Source: JAKEGN01 sp964465665 | GTDB taxonomy: Bacteria; Pseudomonadota; Gammaproteobacteria; Steroidobacterales; Woeseiaceae | DNA: 22,867 nt | Assembly: GCA_964465665.1 (NCBI GenBank) | Contig: CAYXKM010000086.1 | Coordinates: 1 to 22,867, forward strand | Direction: 5' to 3' | Notes under the pieces: model-generated | The model's database searches: none | Told to the model about the DNA's origin: nothing | What the model saw: only the letters and a program-made list of their open reading frames with translations | Program-made: the position numbers and the translations under genes | Shown: positions 1 through 7,900 of the stretch, in pieces | How positions within the stretch are numbered: the stretch's first letter is position 1 | Layout: each line of letters starts with the position of its first letter

Positions 1-1936
1 AGCCGGATCCTTCGCGCAAGGTTTTCTGCTTGCAGGTCAGGCGCACCTTGAGTGAATCGCCGTAGTTCACCGGTTTTGCGAAGCGCAGATCGTCGACACC
101 GTAGTTGGCGAGCACAGGGCCGAAGTCCGGATCGACGAACAGGCCGGCGGCGAACGACACGATCAGGTAACCGTGCGCGACCCGGCCATCGAAAAACGGA
201 TTCTTGCGTGCCGCTTCCTCGTCGGTGTGGGCGTAAAATTTGTCGCCGGTGAATTCGGCGAAATGGTCGATGTCGTCGAGGGTCACTTCACGCGACTTCG
301 TGTTCAGGGTATCGCCGATTCGCAACTCCTCGAAGGTCTTGCGAAACGGATGAACGCCGGGATCGAGTTCCGCGCCGCCGCGTATCCAGCGATGACCAAT
401 GTGCGCGAGCGTTTCGGGTGAACCCTGCAGCGCCGTGCGCTGCATGTAATGCAGGACTGCCCTCACGCCGCCGAGCTCCTCGCCGCCACCGGCGCGTCCC
501 GGTCCCCCGTGTACGAGATGGGGCAGCGGTGAGCCGTGCCCGGTGGACTCCCCGGCGCAATGGCGGTTGATGATCAGCATGCGCCCGTGCCACGCGGCGC
601 ATCCCATCACCAGGTCGCGCGCGACTTCGTTGTCGTTGGTGAAAACGGAACCGGCGAGACTCCCGGCACCGAGACGGGCAAGTTCAATCGCTTCGTCGAG
701 GCTGTCGTACGGAAGCACCGTGCTCACCGGCCCGAATGCTTCGATCGAATGCACTGCGCGCGAGGACAGCGGCCGTTCGCAAAGCAGCAATGTCGGCATG
801 AAAAACGCGCCTTTGCGGATGTCCGCATTGGTAAGGTCAAAATCGTCCCGATTGCCGTAGACCACGCTGGCTTCAGCGCGAAGGTCCTTGATCCTGGCGC
901 GGACTTCGTTCCGTTGCCCCTGGCTTGCCAGCGCACCCATGTCGACGTCCCTGCTGGCCGGATTGCCGATTCGTACTTTGCCGAGTTCGGAGGACAGCGC
1001 GCGAACCAGATCGGAGGAAAACTCCGACGGCGCGATGACGCGTCGAATGGCGGTGCATTTCTGCCCGGCCTTGCTGATCATTTCGCGCGTGACTTCGCGC
1101 ACGAAAAGCTCGAACTCCGGGGAACCCGGGGCGGCGTCCGGGCCGAGAATCGACATGTTCAGCGAATCCGTCTCGGCCGTGAAACGAACCGTTTCCGAAA
1201 TGACGCGAGGGTGGCGAGCAAGCCTTTCCGAAGTGCTTTTCGAGCCGGTGAATGCAATCGTGTCCTGGCAATCGAGGTGGTCGAACAGGTCGCCGAGATC
1301 GCCGCAAACCAGTTGCACCGCGCCTTTCGGCAGGATCGCCGAATCGACGATCCGCCGCACCACCAGTTCGGCGAGGTAGGCGGTGCTCGATGCGGGTTTG
1401 ATAATCACCGGAACGCCGGCAAGCATCGCTGGCGCGAGCTTCTCCAGCATGCCCCAGCACGGAAAGTTGAACGCGTTGATCAGCACCGCCACACCGCGAC
1501 GCGATGCATAGATGTGCTGACCAACGAACGTGCCCTCCTTGGAAATCATTTCCGGCGGTCCGTCGAGATACAGGACATCGTTCGGCATCTCGCGACGGCC
1601 CTTGCTCGAAAAAACGAACAAGGTGGAGATCCCGCCGTCGATGTCGATCCAGCTGTCGGCACGGGTAGCGCCGGTGCTGGTCGACAGTGCGTAGAATTCC
1701 TGTTTGTGCTCCGTCAGGTATTTCGCCAGCTCTTTCAGCATGCCGGCGCGCTCGTGAAATGTGTATTCTCGAAGATTGTGCCCGCCGACCCTGCGCGCAT
1801 AGGAGTGCATGGCAGAAAAATCCAGTCCCGCCGAGGAAACTGTAGCGACTGTCGACCCGTCGACGGCACTGGCCAGTTCCTTACCGGCGCCGTCGCCGAT
1901 GTGCCAGCGGTCTTCCGCATAACTCTGCAACTTCAC
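1..1936 (-). CDS. paaZ: PaaZ, bifunctional oxepin-CoA hydrolase / 3-oxo-5,6-dehydrosuberyl-CoA semialdehyde dehydrogenase (C-terminus cut by window edge)
   Basis: This gene opens the oxepin-CoA ring and oxidises the resulting aldehyde in aerobic phenylacetyl-CoA degradation. The reading frame stays open from a GTG at 1936 to the left edge, giving 645 codons; the E. coli enzyme has about 681, so some 35 residues are missing here. The aldehyde dehydrogenase half (about residues 1-520) has catalytic Cys294 in KAGQKCTAIRR and Glu255 in FTAETDSLN. The MaoC-like hydratase half (about 530 onward) has Asp565 and His570 in FTGDKFYAHTDEE. These positions sit within a few residues of E. coli Cys295, Glu256 and Asp561. 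The GTG start is chosen because GGAG lies 6 nt upstream and the protein then begins MKLQSYAEDRW, as the family does. It is divergent from paaX. Truncation is by the window only, with no frameshift seen. Confidence 0.96.
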   Translation of the reverse strand, partial: MKLQSYAEDRWHIGDGAGKELASAVDGSTVATVSSAGLDFSAMHSYARRVGGHNLREYTFHERAGMLKELAKYLTEHKQEFYALSTSTGATRADSWIDIDGGISTLFVFSSKGRREMPNDVLYLDGPPEMISKEGTFVGQHIYASRRGVAVLINAFNFPCWGMLEKLAPAMLAGVPVIIKPASSTAYLAELVVRRIVDSAILPKGAVQLVCGDLGDLFDHLDCQDTIAFTGSKSTSERLARHPRVISETVRFTAETDSLNMSILGPDAAPGSPEFELFVREVTREMISKAGQKCTAIRRVIAPSEFSSDLVRALSSELGKVRIGNPASRDVDMGALASQGQRNEVRARIKDLRAEASVVYGNRDDFDLTNADIRKGAFFMPTLLLCERPLSSRAVHSIEAFGPVSTVLPYDSLDEAIELARLGAGSLAGSVFTNDNEVARDLVMGCAAWHGRMLIINRHCAGESTGHGSPLPHLVHGGPGRAGGGEELGGVRAVLHYMQRTALQGSPETLAHIGHRWIRGGAELDPGVHPFRKTFEELRIGDTLNTKSREVTLDDIDHFAEFTGDKFYAHTDEEAARKNPFFDGRVAHGYLIVSFAAGLFVDPDFGPVLANYGVDDLRFAKPVNYGDSLKVRLTCKQKTLREGSG

Positions 1937-1946
1937 TGCACGACTC

Positions 1947-1959
1947 CGATTCGATCCGG
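1947..1959 (-). promoter_or_regulatory. Candidate operator, paaZ-proximal copy
   Basis: Read toward paaZ this is CCGGATCGAATCG, ending 10 nt upstream of the paaZ GTG. A near-copy, CCGGAATCGAACCG, lies directly upstream of the paaX ATG in the opposite orientation. The GATTCG core resembles the TGATTC/GAATCA half-sites reported for E. coli PaaX, although the spacing here is far wider. Binding by PaaX is inference. Confidence 0.4.
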
Positions 1960-1998
1960 ACGCCAATCATCGACTCTGTACACATCGAATTCAAGAAA

Positions 1999-2027
1999 TT
2001 GATTAATTCTGTATCGCAATGTAATTT
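1999..2027 (+). promoter_or_regulatory. Predicted sigma70-type promoter of paaX operon
   Basis: TTGATT at 1999-2004 and TAATTT at 2022-2027 are separated by exactly 17 bp in the A+T-rich part of the paaZ/paaX gap. Each hexamer matches four of six consensus bases. The predicted transcript start would be near 2034, about 30 nt before the paaX ATG. The call rests only on hexamer match, spacing and position. Confidence 0.5.
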
Positions 2028-2049
2028 CGTTGGCAGGCATCGTTCTCGA

Positions 2050-2063
2050 CCGGAATCGAACCG
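2050..2063 (+). promoter_or_regulatory. Candidate operator, paaX-proximal copy
   Basis: CCGGAATCGAACCG ends 2 nt before the paaX ATG and matches, in mirrored orientation, the element upstream of paaZ at 1947-1959. Relative to each gene, both copies read in the same direction toward the start codon. It covers the place where a Shine-Dalgarno would be, and no strong one is visible. It may be a repressor site or a shared leader element. Confidence 0.4.
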
Positions 2064-2065
2064 AC

Positions 2066-3007
2066 ATGAACCTTGAGTCCGCGACTGATGTATTGCTGCG
2101 CGAATTCAGGGCACAACCGACGATGCGTGCCGGTTCCCTCATTGTCACCGTGTTCGGCGATGCAATTGCGCCGCGCGGCGGCACGGTGTGGCTCGGCAGC
2201 CTGATCCGGGCGATGGCCGATTTCGGTATCAGCGAACGGCTGGTTCGGACCTCGATATTCCGCTTGTCACAGGATGACTGGTTCGTGGTGGAACAGGCCG
2301 GCAGGCGAAGTTATTACAGCCTGAGTACGGAAGGCGCGCAAAAATTCGGCCAGGCGACCCATCGAATCTACGGCGAGCCGCGACAGGTCTGGTCCGGAGA
2401 CTGGTGCCTGATCCTGCTGCCGGACCTCGAGGCCACACTCAAGGAACGAGTTCGCAAGGAATTGTCGTGGCTCGGTTTTGCAGCCGTTTCGGCCGGTGTG
2501 CTCGCGCACCCGTCGCCGGACATGACCGATCTCGGCGCGATGCTGAACCGCACAGGTTGCGAGAACGATCTCGTGGTCATGCAGGCACGTACGACTCGAA
2601 ATGGCCAGGAGAAAGCGCTGCGCCGGCTGGTGCACAAGCACTGGAGCCTTGCGGATATCGACGCGCGCTATGCGGCCTTCGTGCGCAGGTTTCGCCCTGT
2701 GCTGTCGGCCGCAACGAGAAAGAAGCACAAGGACCCGCGCCTCGCATTTCTGGTCCGCATGCTGCTGATCCAGGAATATCGCAAAGTGCTGTTGCGCGAT
2801 CCGTTGCTGCCGGCCGAGCTGCTGCCGCCGAAGTGGCACGGCACCGCCGCTTACCAGCTTTGCAGGAATCTCTATCTGTCGGTATTCGAGGCGGCCGACG
2901 AGTATATGACGCAAGCCATGGAAACCGCCGACGGCCCGTTGCCGCCGCCGGCCCCTGAATTTTTCTCAAGGTTTGGCGGCTTGGGCAAATTGGAGAAGAA
3001 GAAATGA
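2066..3007 (+). CDS. paaX: PaaX-family transcriptional repressor of phenylacetate degradation
   Basis: PaaX proteins repress paa genes until phenylacetyl-CoA binds. The predicted 313-residue product matches the family length (E. coli 316). The N-terminal winged helix shows the typical FGDAIAPRGGTVWLGSL and RLVRTSIFRLSQDDWF stretches (about residues 21-70), followed by the GRRSYYSLS wing. The middle and C-terminal parts continue in frame with PaaX character, including YRKVLLRDPLLPAELLPPKW near residue 240. An in-frame TTG lies at 2030, but the ATG at 2066 is preferred because the protein then aligns with E. coli PaaX from its first residues. The gene overlaps paaI by ATGA, so the repressor is the first gene of the operon it probably controls. 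Confidence 0.95.
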   Translation: MNLESATDVLLREFRAQPTMRAGSLIVTVFGDAIAPRGGTVWLGSLIRAMADFGISERLVRTSIFRLSQDDWFVVEQAGRRSYYSLSTEGAQKFGQATHRIYGEPRQVWSGDWCLILLPDLEATLKERVRKELSWLGFAAVSAGVLAHPSPDMTDLGAMLNRTGCENDLVVMQARTTRNGQEKALRRLVHKHWSLADIDARYAAFVRRFRPVLSAATRKKHKDPRLAFLVRMLLIQEYRKVLLRDPLLPAELLPPKWHGTAAYQLCRNLYLSVFEAADEYMTQAMETADGPLPPPAPEFFSRFGGLGKLEKKK

Positions 3008-3441
3008 CGAAGAGGGAATTGGCACAACACTGTGCTGATCGAATGTACCGGTCCGACCAGGCATCGCAGGATCTCGGTATCGAAATAACAGTGGCCGCAC
3101 CGGGCAAGGTCTCGGCCCACATGATCGTGCGTCCGCCAATGCTGAACGGCTTCGCCATCTGTCACGGCGGGTACATTTTCACTCTGGCCGACACGGCTTT
3201 CGCGTTTGCCTGCAATGCGTACGATGACCTGACGGTCGCGGCCGGCGCCAGCATCGAATTCCTGAGACCGGCGCGCGAAGGGGACAGTCTGCGCGCCGAC
3301 GCCGCGGAACTGAGCCGCAGCGGGAGGAGCGGCATCTATGACGTGGCGGTGCGCAACCAGGACGACATTCTGATCGCCGTCTTTCGCGGTCGTGCCCACG
3401 CCACCGGCAAGCGCCTGCTTGGCGGTGAAAGTGATACATGA
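3004..3441 (+). CDS. paaI: PaaI, hotdog-fold acyl-CoA thioesterase
   Basis: The protein hydrolyses hydroxyphenylacetyl-CoA-type thioesters and is thought to rescue CoA from dead-end intermediates of the pathway. Its 145 residues form one hotdog domain. The family hallmark is clear: Asn48, His54-Gly-Gly and Asp63 in MLNGFAICHGG...LADTAFAFACN correspond to the active-site region of E. coli PaaI. The later DFLRP-like strand reads IEFLRPAREGDSL. Translation is probably coupled to paaX through the 4-nt ATGA overlap, and GAAGAAGAA upstream can act as ribosome-binding sequence. The stop lies 63 nt before paaA. Confidence 0.94.
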   Translation: MTKRELAQHCADRMYRSDQASQDLGIEITVAAPGKVSAHMIVRPPMLNGFAICHGGYIFTLADTAFAFACNAYDDLTVAAGASIEFLRPAREGDSLRADAAELSRSGRSGIYDVAVRNQDDILIAVFRGRAHATGKRLLGGESDT

Positions 3442-3504
3442 TTGCTTGAATTTCTGAAAAATGCGTGACACATTAACCGTCTGCGCAGGCTGAGGCGAAC
3501 GACC
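3442..3504 (+). other. paaI-paaA intergenic leader
   Basis: This is the longest gap inside the paa operon (63 nt). It is A+T-rich at 3441-3475, with TTGAAT at 3447 and a poor CATTAA at 3471 (18 nt apart). It could hold a weak internal promoter raising expression of the hydroxylase genes, but the -10 match is poor. GAGG at 3492 serves as ribosome-binding site for paaA. Confidence 0.25.
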
Positions 3505-4491
3505 ATGTATACCCAGGGTCTTGACCAGAAAACCGAATCCGCCACCCGCCGGCTCGACGACGCCGGCTTGCTCGCGGCATTCCAGTCGCGCATTGACGCC
3601 GAGGAAAAGATCGAGGCCAAGGACTGGATGCCGGACGCGTACCGCCGCACCCTGATACGGCAGATCTCGCAGCACGCGCATTCGGAAATCATCGGCATGC
3701 AGCCGGAAGGCAACTGGCTGACGCGCGCCCCGTCGCTCAAGCGCAAGGCCATATTGCTCGCCAAAGTGCAGGACGAGGCGGGGCACGGGCTGTATCTGTA
3801 CAGCGCGGCCGAGACGCTCGGCACCTCGCGCGCGCAGATGGTCGATGATCTCCTGACTGGCAAAGCCAAGTACTCGAGCATTTTCAATTATCCGACGCTC
3901 ACCTGGGCGGACATCGGCGCGATCGGCTGGCTGGTCGACGGCGCTGCCATCATGAACCAGATTCCGCTATGCCGTTGTTCCTACGGTCCGTACGCACGCG
4001 CGATGGTCAGGATCTGCAAAGAGGAAAGTTTTCACCAGCGCCAGGGTTTCGAGATCATGCTGACACTTTCCCGTGGCACGGCCGAACAGAAAGCAATGGC
4101 GCAGGACGCGCTGAATCGATGGTGGTGGCCGTCCCTGATGATGTTCGGGCCGGGCGATGCGGATTCGAAGCATTCGGCGCAATCGATGGCATGGAAGATC
4201 AAGCGCTTCACCAACGACGAACTGCGGCAGAAGTTTATCGATGTCACGGTTCCGCAGGCCGAATTCCTCGGCATTCGTGTCCCGGACGATGATCTTCGCT
4301 TCAACGCGGAAACCGGTCATTACGATTTCGGAGAGATCGACTGGCGGGAGTTCTTCGAGGTGCTGGCCGGCAACGGCCCCTGCAACCGCCAGAGGCTCGA
4401 GAAACGCCAGCGTGCCCATGACGAAGGCGCCTGGGTGCGCGAAGCGGCACAAGCGTTTGCGAAGAAGCATGCGCAGCGCGCCGCAGCATGA
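3505..4491 (+). CDS. paaA: PaaA, catalytic oxygenase subunit of phenylacetyl-CoA 1,2-epoxidase
   Basis: PaaA carries the di-iron centre that epoxidises phenylacetyl-CoA. The 328-residue protein is a ferritin-like helical bundle. Both EXXH motifs are present: Glu91-Ala-Gly-His94 in VQDEAGHGLYLYS, and Glu174-Ser-Phe-His177 in CKEESFHQRQGFE. Glu61 in HAHSEIIG is a further ligand candidate. The core from DWMPDAYRRTLIRQIS to WVREAAQAFA is very close to E. coli PaaA. The protein is about 19 residues longer than the E. coli enzyme (309), all before DWMPDAYR. The ATG at 3505 is kept because GAGG lies 10 nt upstream and the A+T-rich gap precedes it. It is followed by paaB at a 15-nt gap. Confidence 0.97.
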   Translation: MYTQGLDQKTESATRRLDDAGLLAAFQSRIDAEEKIEAKDWMPDAYRRTLIRQISQHAHSEIIGMQPEGNWLTRAPSLKRKAILLAKVQDEAGHGLYLYSAAETLGTSRAQMVDDLLTGKAKYSSIFNYPTLTWADIGAIGWLVDGAAIMNQIPLCRCSYGPYARAMVRICKEESFHQRQGFEIMLTLSRGTAEQKAMAQDALNRWWWPSLMMFGPGDADSKHSAQSMAWKIKRFTNDELRQKFIDVTVPQAEFLGIRVPDDDLRFNAETGHYDFGEIDWREFFEVLAGNGPCNRQRLEKRQRAHDEGAWVREAAQAFAKKHAQRAAA

Positions 4492-4506
4492 CATCTGGAG
4501 ACCACG

Positions 4507-4794
4507 ATGAGCGACAATGAATGGCCGCTGTACGAAGTATTCATCCGGTCGCGGGCGGGACTCAGTCATCGCCATGCAGGCAGCGTGCATGCGGCCGATG
4601 CGCCGATGGCGCTCGATCACGCACGTGACGTGTACACGCGGCGCAATGAAGGCGTCAGCATCTGGGTTGTGAAATCGAGCGAGATCATCGCCTCGGATCC
4701 CGCGGATGCCGCAGCACTGTTTGAACCAGCGGCGGACAAGATCTATCGGCACCCGACTTTCTACGACATTCCCGATGGTGTCGAGAATCTCTGA
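4507..4794 (+). CDS. paaB: PaaB, structural subunit of phenylacetyl-CoA epoxidase
   Basis: PaaB is a small non-catalytic subunit that organises the PaaA-PaaC complex. The product has 95 residues, the same as E. coli PaaB. It begins with the family pattern WPLYEVFIRSRAGLSHRHAGSVHAAD and has VYTRRNEGVSIWVVKSSEI in the middle. TGGAGA lies upstream of the ATG. The gene is tightly packed between paaA and paaC (15-nt gaps), consistent with co-expression of subunits. Confidence 0.95.
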   Translation: MSDNEWPLYEVFIRSRAGLSHRHAGSVHAADAPMALDHARDVYTRRNEGVSIWVVKSSEIIASDPADAAALFEPAADKIYRHPTFYDIPDGVENL

Positions 4795-4809
4795 CGGACT
4801 CTCAAAGGC

Positions 4810-5568
4810 ATGGACAGGAATCACGCTCTCATCCGCTATCTGTTCCGGCTTGGCGACAATGCACTGATACTCGCGCAACGCCTGACCGAACTCGTAGCCG
4901 GGGGTCCGGAGCTCGAGGAGGAGTTGGCCACCGCCAACTTTGCGCTCGACTACCTCGGGCAGGCGCGAATGTACTATTCGATGGCCTGCGAACTCGAGGG
5001 TGCCGGCCGCAGCGAGGACGACATCGCCTTCCTTCGCGGCGAACGGGAATTCGAAAACCTGTTGTTGCTGGAACAGCCGAACGGGCACTTCGGCGACACG
5101 ATCGTGCGAGAGGTGCTGTTCGATTCCTTTTACCTGTTGCAACTCGAGGCGCTGAAAGACTGCAGTGATCCGGGACTCGCCGGGATCGCGGCGCGGGCAC
5201 ACAAGGAAATTCTCTATCACTTGCGGCATGCGTCGCAGTGGCTCATTCGCCTTGGCGATGGCACGGACGAGAGCCGTGCGCGCGTGCAGGAGTCGCTGCT
5301 CAAGCTATGTCGTTACACCGGCGAAATGTTTGCCGGCGATGTCGTGGACGACATCGTGCGAGTTGAGTTCGGCGGACCGGACCTGTCGATAATCGAGACC
5401 CAATGGCGCGCCGACCTGCAAGCGTTGCTTGCTACGGCGACACTCGCGATGCCCGGGGGCCAGTGGATGCAAGGTGGTGGCCGGCAGGGCCTGCACAGCG
5501 AGCACTTCGGTTACCTGCTTGCGGAAATGCAGTACCTGCAACGCAGTTTTCCGGGCGCCCGCTGGTAG
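4810..5568 (+). CDS. paaC: PaaC, structural ferritin-like subunit of phenylacetyl-CoA epoxidase
   Basis: PaaC is a metal-free ferritin-like paralogue that pairs with PaaA and holds it in an active, CoA-binding form. The product is 252 residues (E. coli 248). Recognisable stretches are LGDNALILAQRLTELV near the N-terminus, NFALDYLGQARMYY around residue 45, and HLRHASQWLIRLGDGTDES in the middle. AAAGG lies just upstream of the ATG. The stop is 6 nt before paaD, so the genes are almost certainly co-transcribed. Confidence 0.95.
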   Translation: MDRNHALIRYLFRLGDNALILAQRLTELVAGGPELEEELATANFALDYLGQARMYYSMACELEGAGRSEDDIAFLRGEREFENLLLLEQPNGHFGDTIVREVLFDSFYLLQLEALKDCSDPGLAGIAARAHKEILYHLRHASQWLIRLGDGTDESRARVQESLLKLCRYTGEMFAGDVVDDIVRVEFGGPDLSIIETQWRADLQALLATATLAMPGGQWMQGGGRQGLHSEHFGYLLAEMQYLQRSFPGARW

Positions 5569-5574
5569 ACGGCC

Positions 5575-6087
5575 ATGCCAGTGGAGACAATCGAAACGGT
5601 CGAACTGCCACGCGCAGAACTCGTCTGGTCGTGGTTATCGGATCTGCCGGATCCGGAAGTGCCGGTTGTGAGCGTCGTCGATCTGGGCATGATTCGTGAG
5701 GTAACGGTGGACGGCGATACGGTGGAAGTATCGGTTGCGCCGACTTACTCCGGGTGCCCGGCGACCGAAGTAATCGAACACAGCATCGTGGCATTGTTAC
5801 GCGACAAAGGCGTGGCAAAGGTGCGCCTGCGCCGTGTGCTGACGCCGGCCTGGACGACAGACTGGATCACTGCCGAAGGCCGCGCAAAACTCCTCGCTTA
5901 CGGTATCGCGCCACCGTCCGTAGCGGGCAGCAAACGGCAACTCTTCGGCGGCAGGCCGGCGGTAGCCTGCCCGCGTTGCAGGAGCCTGCAGACTGAACAG
6001 GTCAGTGAATTCGGATCGACCGCGTGCAAAGCCTCGTACAAATGCCAGGTCTGCCTCGAGCCTTTCGAGTATTTCAAATGCATATGA
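5575..6087 (+). CDS. paaD: PaaD, MIP18-type metal-centre maturation factor for the epoxidase
   Basis: PaaD is needed for active epoxidase and is thought to help assemble metal centres, probably the Fe-S cluster of PaaE. The 170-residue protein (E. coli about 165) has an N-terminal MIP18/DUF59 domain (about residues 15-90). This includes the PDPEVPVVSVVDLGMI strand and the conserved cysteine of PTYSGCPA (Cys61). The C-terminal 40 residues form a zinc ribbon with Cys132-x2-Cys135 and Cys157-x2-Cys160, plus Cys151 and Cys169; the ending EPFEYFKC is typical for PaaD. It lies 6 nt after paaC and 31 nt before paaE. Confidence 0.95.
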   Translation: MPVETIETVELPRAELVWSWLSDLPDPEVPVVSVVDLGMIREVTVDGDTVEVSVAPTYSGCPATEVIEHSIVALLRDKGVAKVRLRRVLTPAWTTDWITAEGRAKLLAYGIAPPSVAGSKRQLFGGRPAVACPRCRSLQTEQVSEFGSTACKASYKCQVCLEPFEYFKCI

Positions 6088-6118
6088 ACTCCGGCCAGCG
6101 CTGCCGAAGAGTCGCTCA

Positions 6119-7195
6119 ATGAGGCAATTTCACAAACTGTCGATAGCGCGGTTGCAGAACGAGACCGCGGATTCGATCCGCGTGTCGCTTGCAGTGCCCG
6201 CCGGTCTGCAGGCCGATTTTGCGTTTCAGCCAGGCCAGCACCTGCCTGTGCAGGCATCGATAGATGGAAGGCTCGCGCGCCGCACCTACAGCATTTGTTC
6301 CGTGCCCGGACAATGGCCGCTTGAAATCGGCATTCGCGTCCAGCCGGGCGGAACATTCTCCGAATTTGCGGCAAGCAATCTGAAAGTCGGCGATACGCTC
6401 GAGGCGATGCCGCCCTTCGGCCAGTTTCACGCGACCGTCAAGGCATCGCACGCGAAGACGTACCTCGGCATAGCGGCCGGCAGCGGCATTACCCCGATCC
6501 TGTCGATTATTCGCGCGGCTCTGGAAGGGGAGCCGGCAAGCGGGTTCGTATTGTTCTATGGCAATCGCCAGCAACGCAGCACGATGTTCATTGATGACCT
6601 GTACGCGCTGAAGAACCGCTTCCCGGAGCGATTGCAACTGCATTTCCTGTTCAGCCGCGAAGACCAGGAATTCGCGGTTTACGGCGGACGGCTGGATGAA
6701 GCGAAGATTCTGGAATTGTGCAAGTTGTTCCTGTTGGGACGGAAAGTCGATGAAGCATTCGTCTGCGGTCCAGGCGACATGATCGAATCGGCCCGGGGCG
6801 CGCTGCATCAGTATGGAATGGACACCGCTTCGGTTCATGCAGAACGATTTGGTGCGCCGCGGCAGAAACCAGGCCAGTCGCAGAAAGCTGCGCAAGTAAC
6901 CGGCAGCAAGCCAATCTCGCACATTACCGTCATCATGGACGGCCATGAAAAAAGCTTTGCCGTGACAACTGACGACCTGAACATCGTCGATGCGGCCGCG
7001 GCACATGGCATCGAGCTGCCATACTCGTGCAAGGGCGGCGTGTGCGCCACCTGTCGGACCTGGATTCGCGAAGGCAGCGTGCGCATGGAAGTCAACTACG
7101 GGCTCGAGCCCTGGGAAATCGACAAGGGTTACATACTGGCGTGCCAGTCGCTGCCAACGAGCATGAAGCTCGTCCTCGATTACGACAACATCTGA
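6119..7195 (+). CDS. paaE: PaaE, NADPH-dependent reductase subunit of phenylacetyl-CoA epoxidase
   Basis: PaaE passes electrons from NADPH through FAD and a plant-type [2Fe-2S] cluster to PaaA. The frame is open from 6005, but the ATG at 6119 is chosen: it gives 358 residues (E. coli 356), begins FHKLSIARLQNET like the family, and has GAAGAG upstream. Visible parts are the FAD-binding RTYS motif (55-58), the nucleotide loop AAGSGITPILSI (119-130) with CGPGDM (216-221), and the ferredoxin domain (about 265-358). The cluster ligands are Cys304, Cys309, Cys312 and Cys342 in the pattern C-x4-C-x2-C-x29-C. It is the last paa gene in this operon; a 138-nt gap follows. Confidence 0.96.
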   Translation: MRQFHKLSIARLQNETADSIRVSLAVPAGLQADFAFQPGQHLPVQASIDGRLARRTYSICSVPGQWPLEIGIRVQPGGTFSEFAASNLKVGDTLEAMPPFGQFHATVKASHAKTYLGIAAGSGITPILSIIRAALEGEPASGFVLFYGNRQQRSTMFIDDLYALKNRFPERLQLHFLFSREDQEFAVYGGRLDEAKILELCKLFLLGRKVDEAFVCGPGDMIESARGALHQYGMDTASVHAERFGAPRQKPGQSQKAAQVTGSKPISHITVIMDGHEKSFAVTTDDLNIVDAAAAHGIELPYSCKGGVCATCRTWIREGSVRMEVNYGLEPWEIDKGYILACQSLPTSMKLVLDYDNI

Positions 7196-7333
7196 GCCCG
7201 ACCTCGAGGACCGTGCAATGATCCACTTTTATTACCCCACTGCGGGCAGGTTCGGTAAGATACGCCACCTCAGGCAGCACGCAACGAACGCGGCGTCAGT
7301 CCGCCGTATCCCAGGAAAACCATCGGGGCGTTA
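7196..7333 (+). promoter_or_regulatory. paaE-fabA intergenic region with possible fabA promoter
   Basis: The gap separates the paa operon from fabA-fabB. TTACCC at 7232-7237 and TAAGAT at 7256-7261, 18 bp apart, form a moderate sigma70-like promoter, mostly on the strength of the -10. GGGG just before the fabA ATG serves as ribosome-binding site. No convincing terminator with a T-run was seen after paaE, and no recognisable FabR-type palindrome. Confidence 0.35.
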
Positions 7334-7891
7334 ATGGCAGAAACCAGGGAACAGTCGATTGGCGATGGCCCCCCGAAAGGCCGCAAGAATTCCTATGACA
7401 GGGATGAATTGCTGCTTTGCGGTCACGGAAAACTCTTCGACCCGGACAGCGGCCGCTTGCCATTGCCGGACATGCTGATGACCGATCGCGTATCGCTCAT
7501 CACTCACGTCGGGGGCACGTTTGGCAAGGGTGAAATCAAGGCCGAACTCGACATCAATCCGGACCTGTGGTTTTTCAAATGCCATTTCGAAAGCGACCCG
7601 GTCATGCCCGGCTGCCTCGGACTTGATGCCATGTGGCAACTGGTCGGATTTTTCCTCGTCTGGATGGGTAACCGGGGCAAGGGGCGCGCGTTGGGCGTTG
7701 GCAACGTAAAATTCACCGGGCAGGTTCTGCCAACTGCGCGTCTGGTCACCTATCAGCTCGACCTGAAGCGGGTGATCACCCGCAAACTGACCATGGCCAT
7801 TGCCGACGGATCGATGTCGGTGGACGGGCGGCAGATTTACACGGCCGAAGACCTGCGTGTTGGCCTCTTTACTTCCACCGACAATTTTTAG
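7334..7891 (+). CDS. fabA: FabA, 3-hydroxyacyl-[ACP] dehydratase / trans-2-decenoyl-ACP isomerase
   Basis: FabA dehydrates 3-hydroxydecanoyl-ACP and isomerises the product to the cis-3 form, the branch point of anaerobic-type unsaturated fatty acid synthesis. The 185-residue hotdog protein (E. coli 172) is almost identical to FabA over ELDINPDLWFFKCHF and DPVMPGCLGLDAMWQLVGFF. The catalytic pair His84 and Asp98 (E. coli His70 and Asp84) is present. GRALGVGNVKFTGQVLP also matches FabA rather than FabZ. The extra 13 or so residues are at the N-terminus. The gene is followed by fabB after 9 nt, the usual gammaproteobacterial pairing. Confidence 0.97.
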   Translation: MAETREQSIGDGPPKGRKNSYDRDELLLCGHGKLFDPDSGRLPLPDMLMTDRVSLITHVGGTFGKGEIKAELDINPDLWFFKCHFESDPVMPGCLGLDAMWQLVGFFLVWMGNRGKGRALGVGNVKFTGQVLPTARLVTYQLDLKRVITRKLTMAIADGSMSVDGRQIYTAEDLRVGLFTSTDNF

Positions 7892-7900
7892 GGTGTATTG

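Larger units (their letters stand above)
1937..2065. promoter_or_regulatory. Divergent paaZ/paaX control region
   Basis: This is the only non-coding DNA between the divergent paaZ and paaX genes, so both promoters should lie here or just inside the genes. It is clearly more A+T-rich in its middle (about 1983-2030) than the flanking genes. It contains a good sigma70-like promoter toward paaX and an inverted pair of sequence elements at its two ends, listed separately. A third TCGAA core occurs at 1985-1989 (ATCGAATTC). Control by PaaX is inferred from gene order and from known E. coli and Pseudomonas systems. Confidence 0.7.

Noticed and set aside
536..2002. Long plus-strand open frame (488 codons) opposite paaZ
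   Set aside because: It is antisense to a clear PaaZ coding frame, has low-complexity Arg/His-rich sequence and no recognisable domain; it is a shadow of G+C-rich coding DNA.
2030..2065. Alternative TTG start for paaX, adding 12 residues
   Set aside because: The extra residues have no counterpart in PaaX proteins, and the TTG lies upstream of the transcript start expected from the predicted promoter.
3967..5229. Minus-strand open frame (420 codons) opposite paaA-paaB-paaC
   Set aside because: It spans three well-identified plus-strand genes and their gaps, and its product resembles no family I know.
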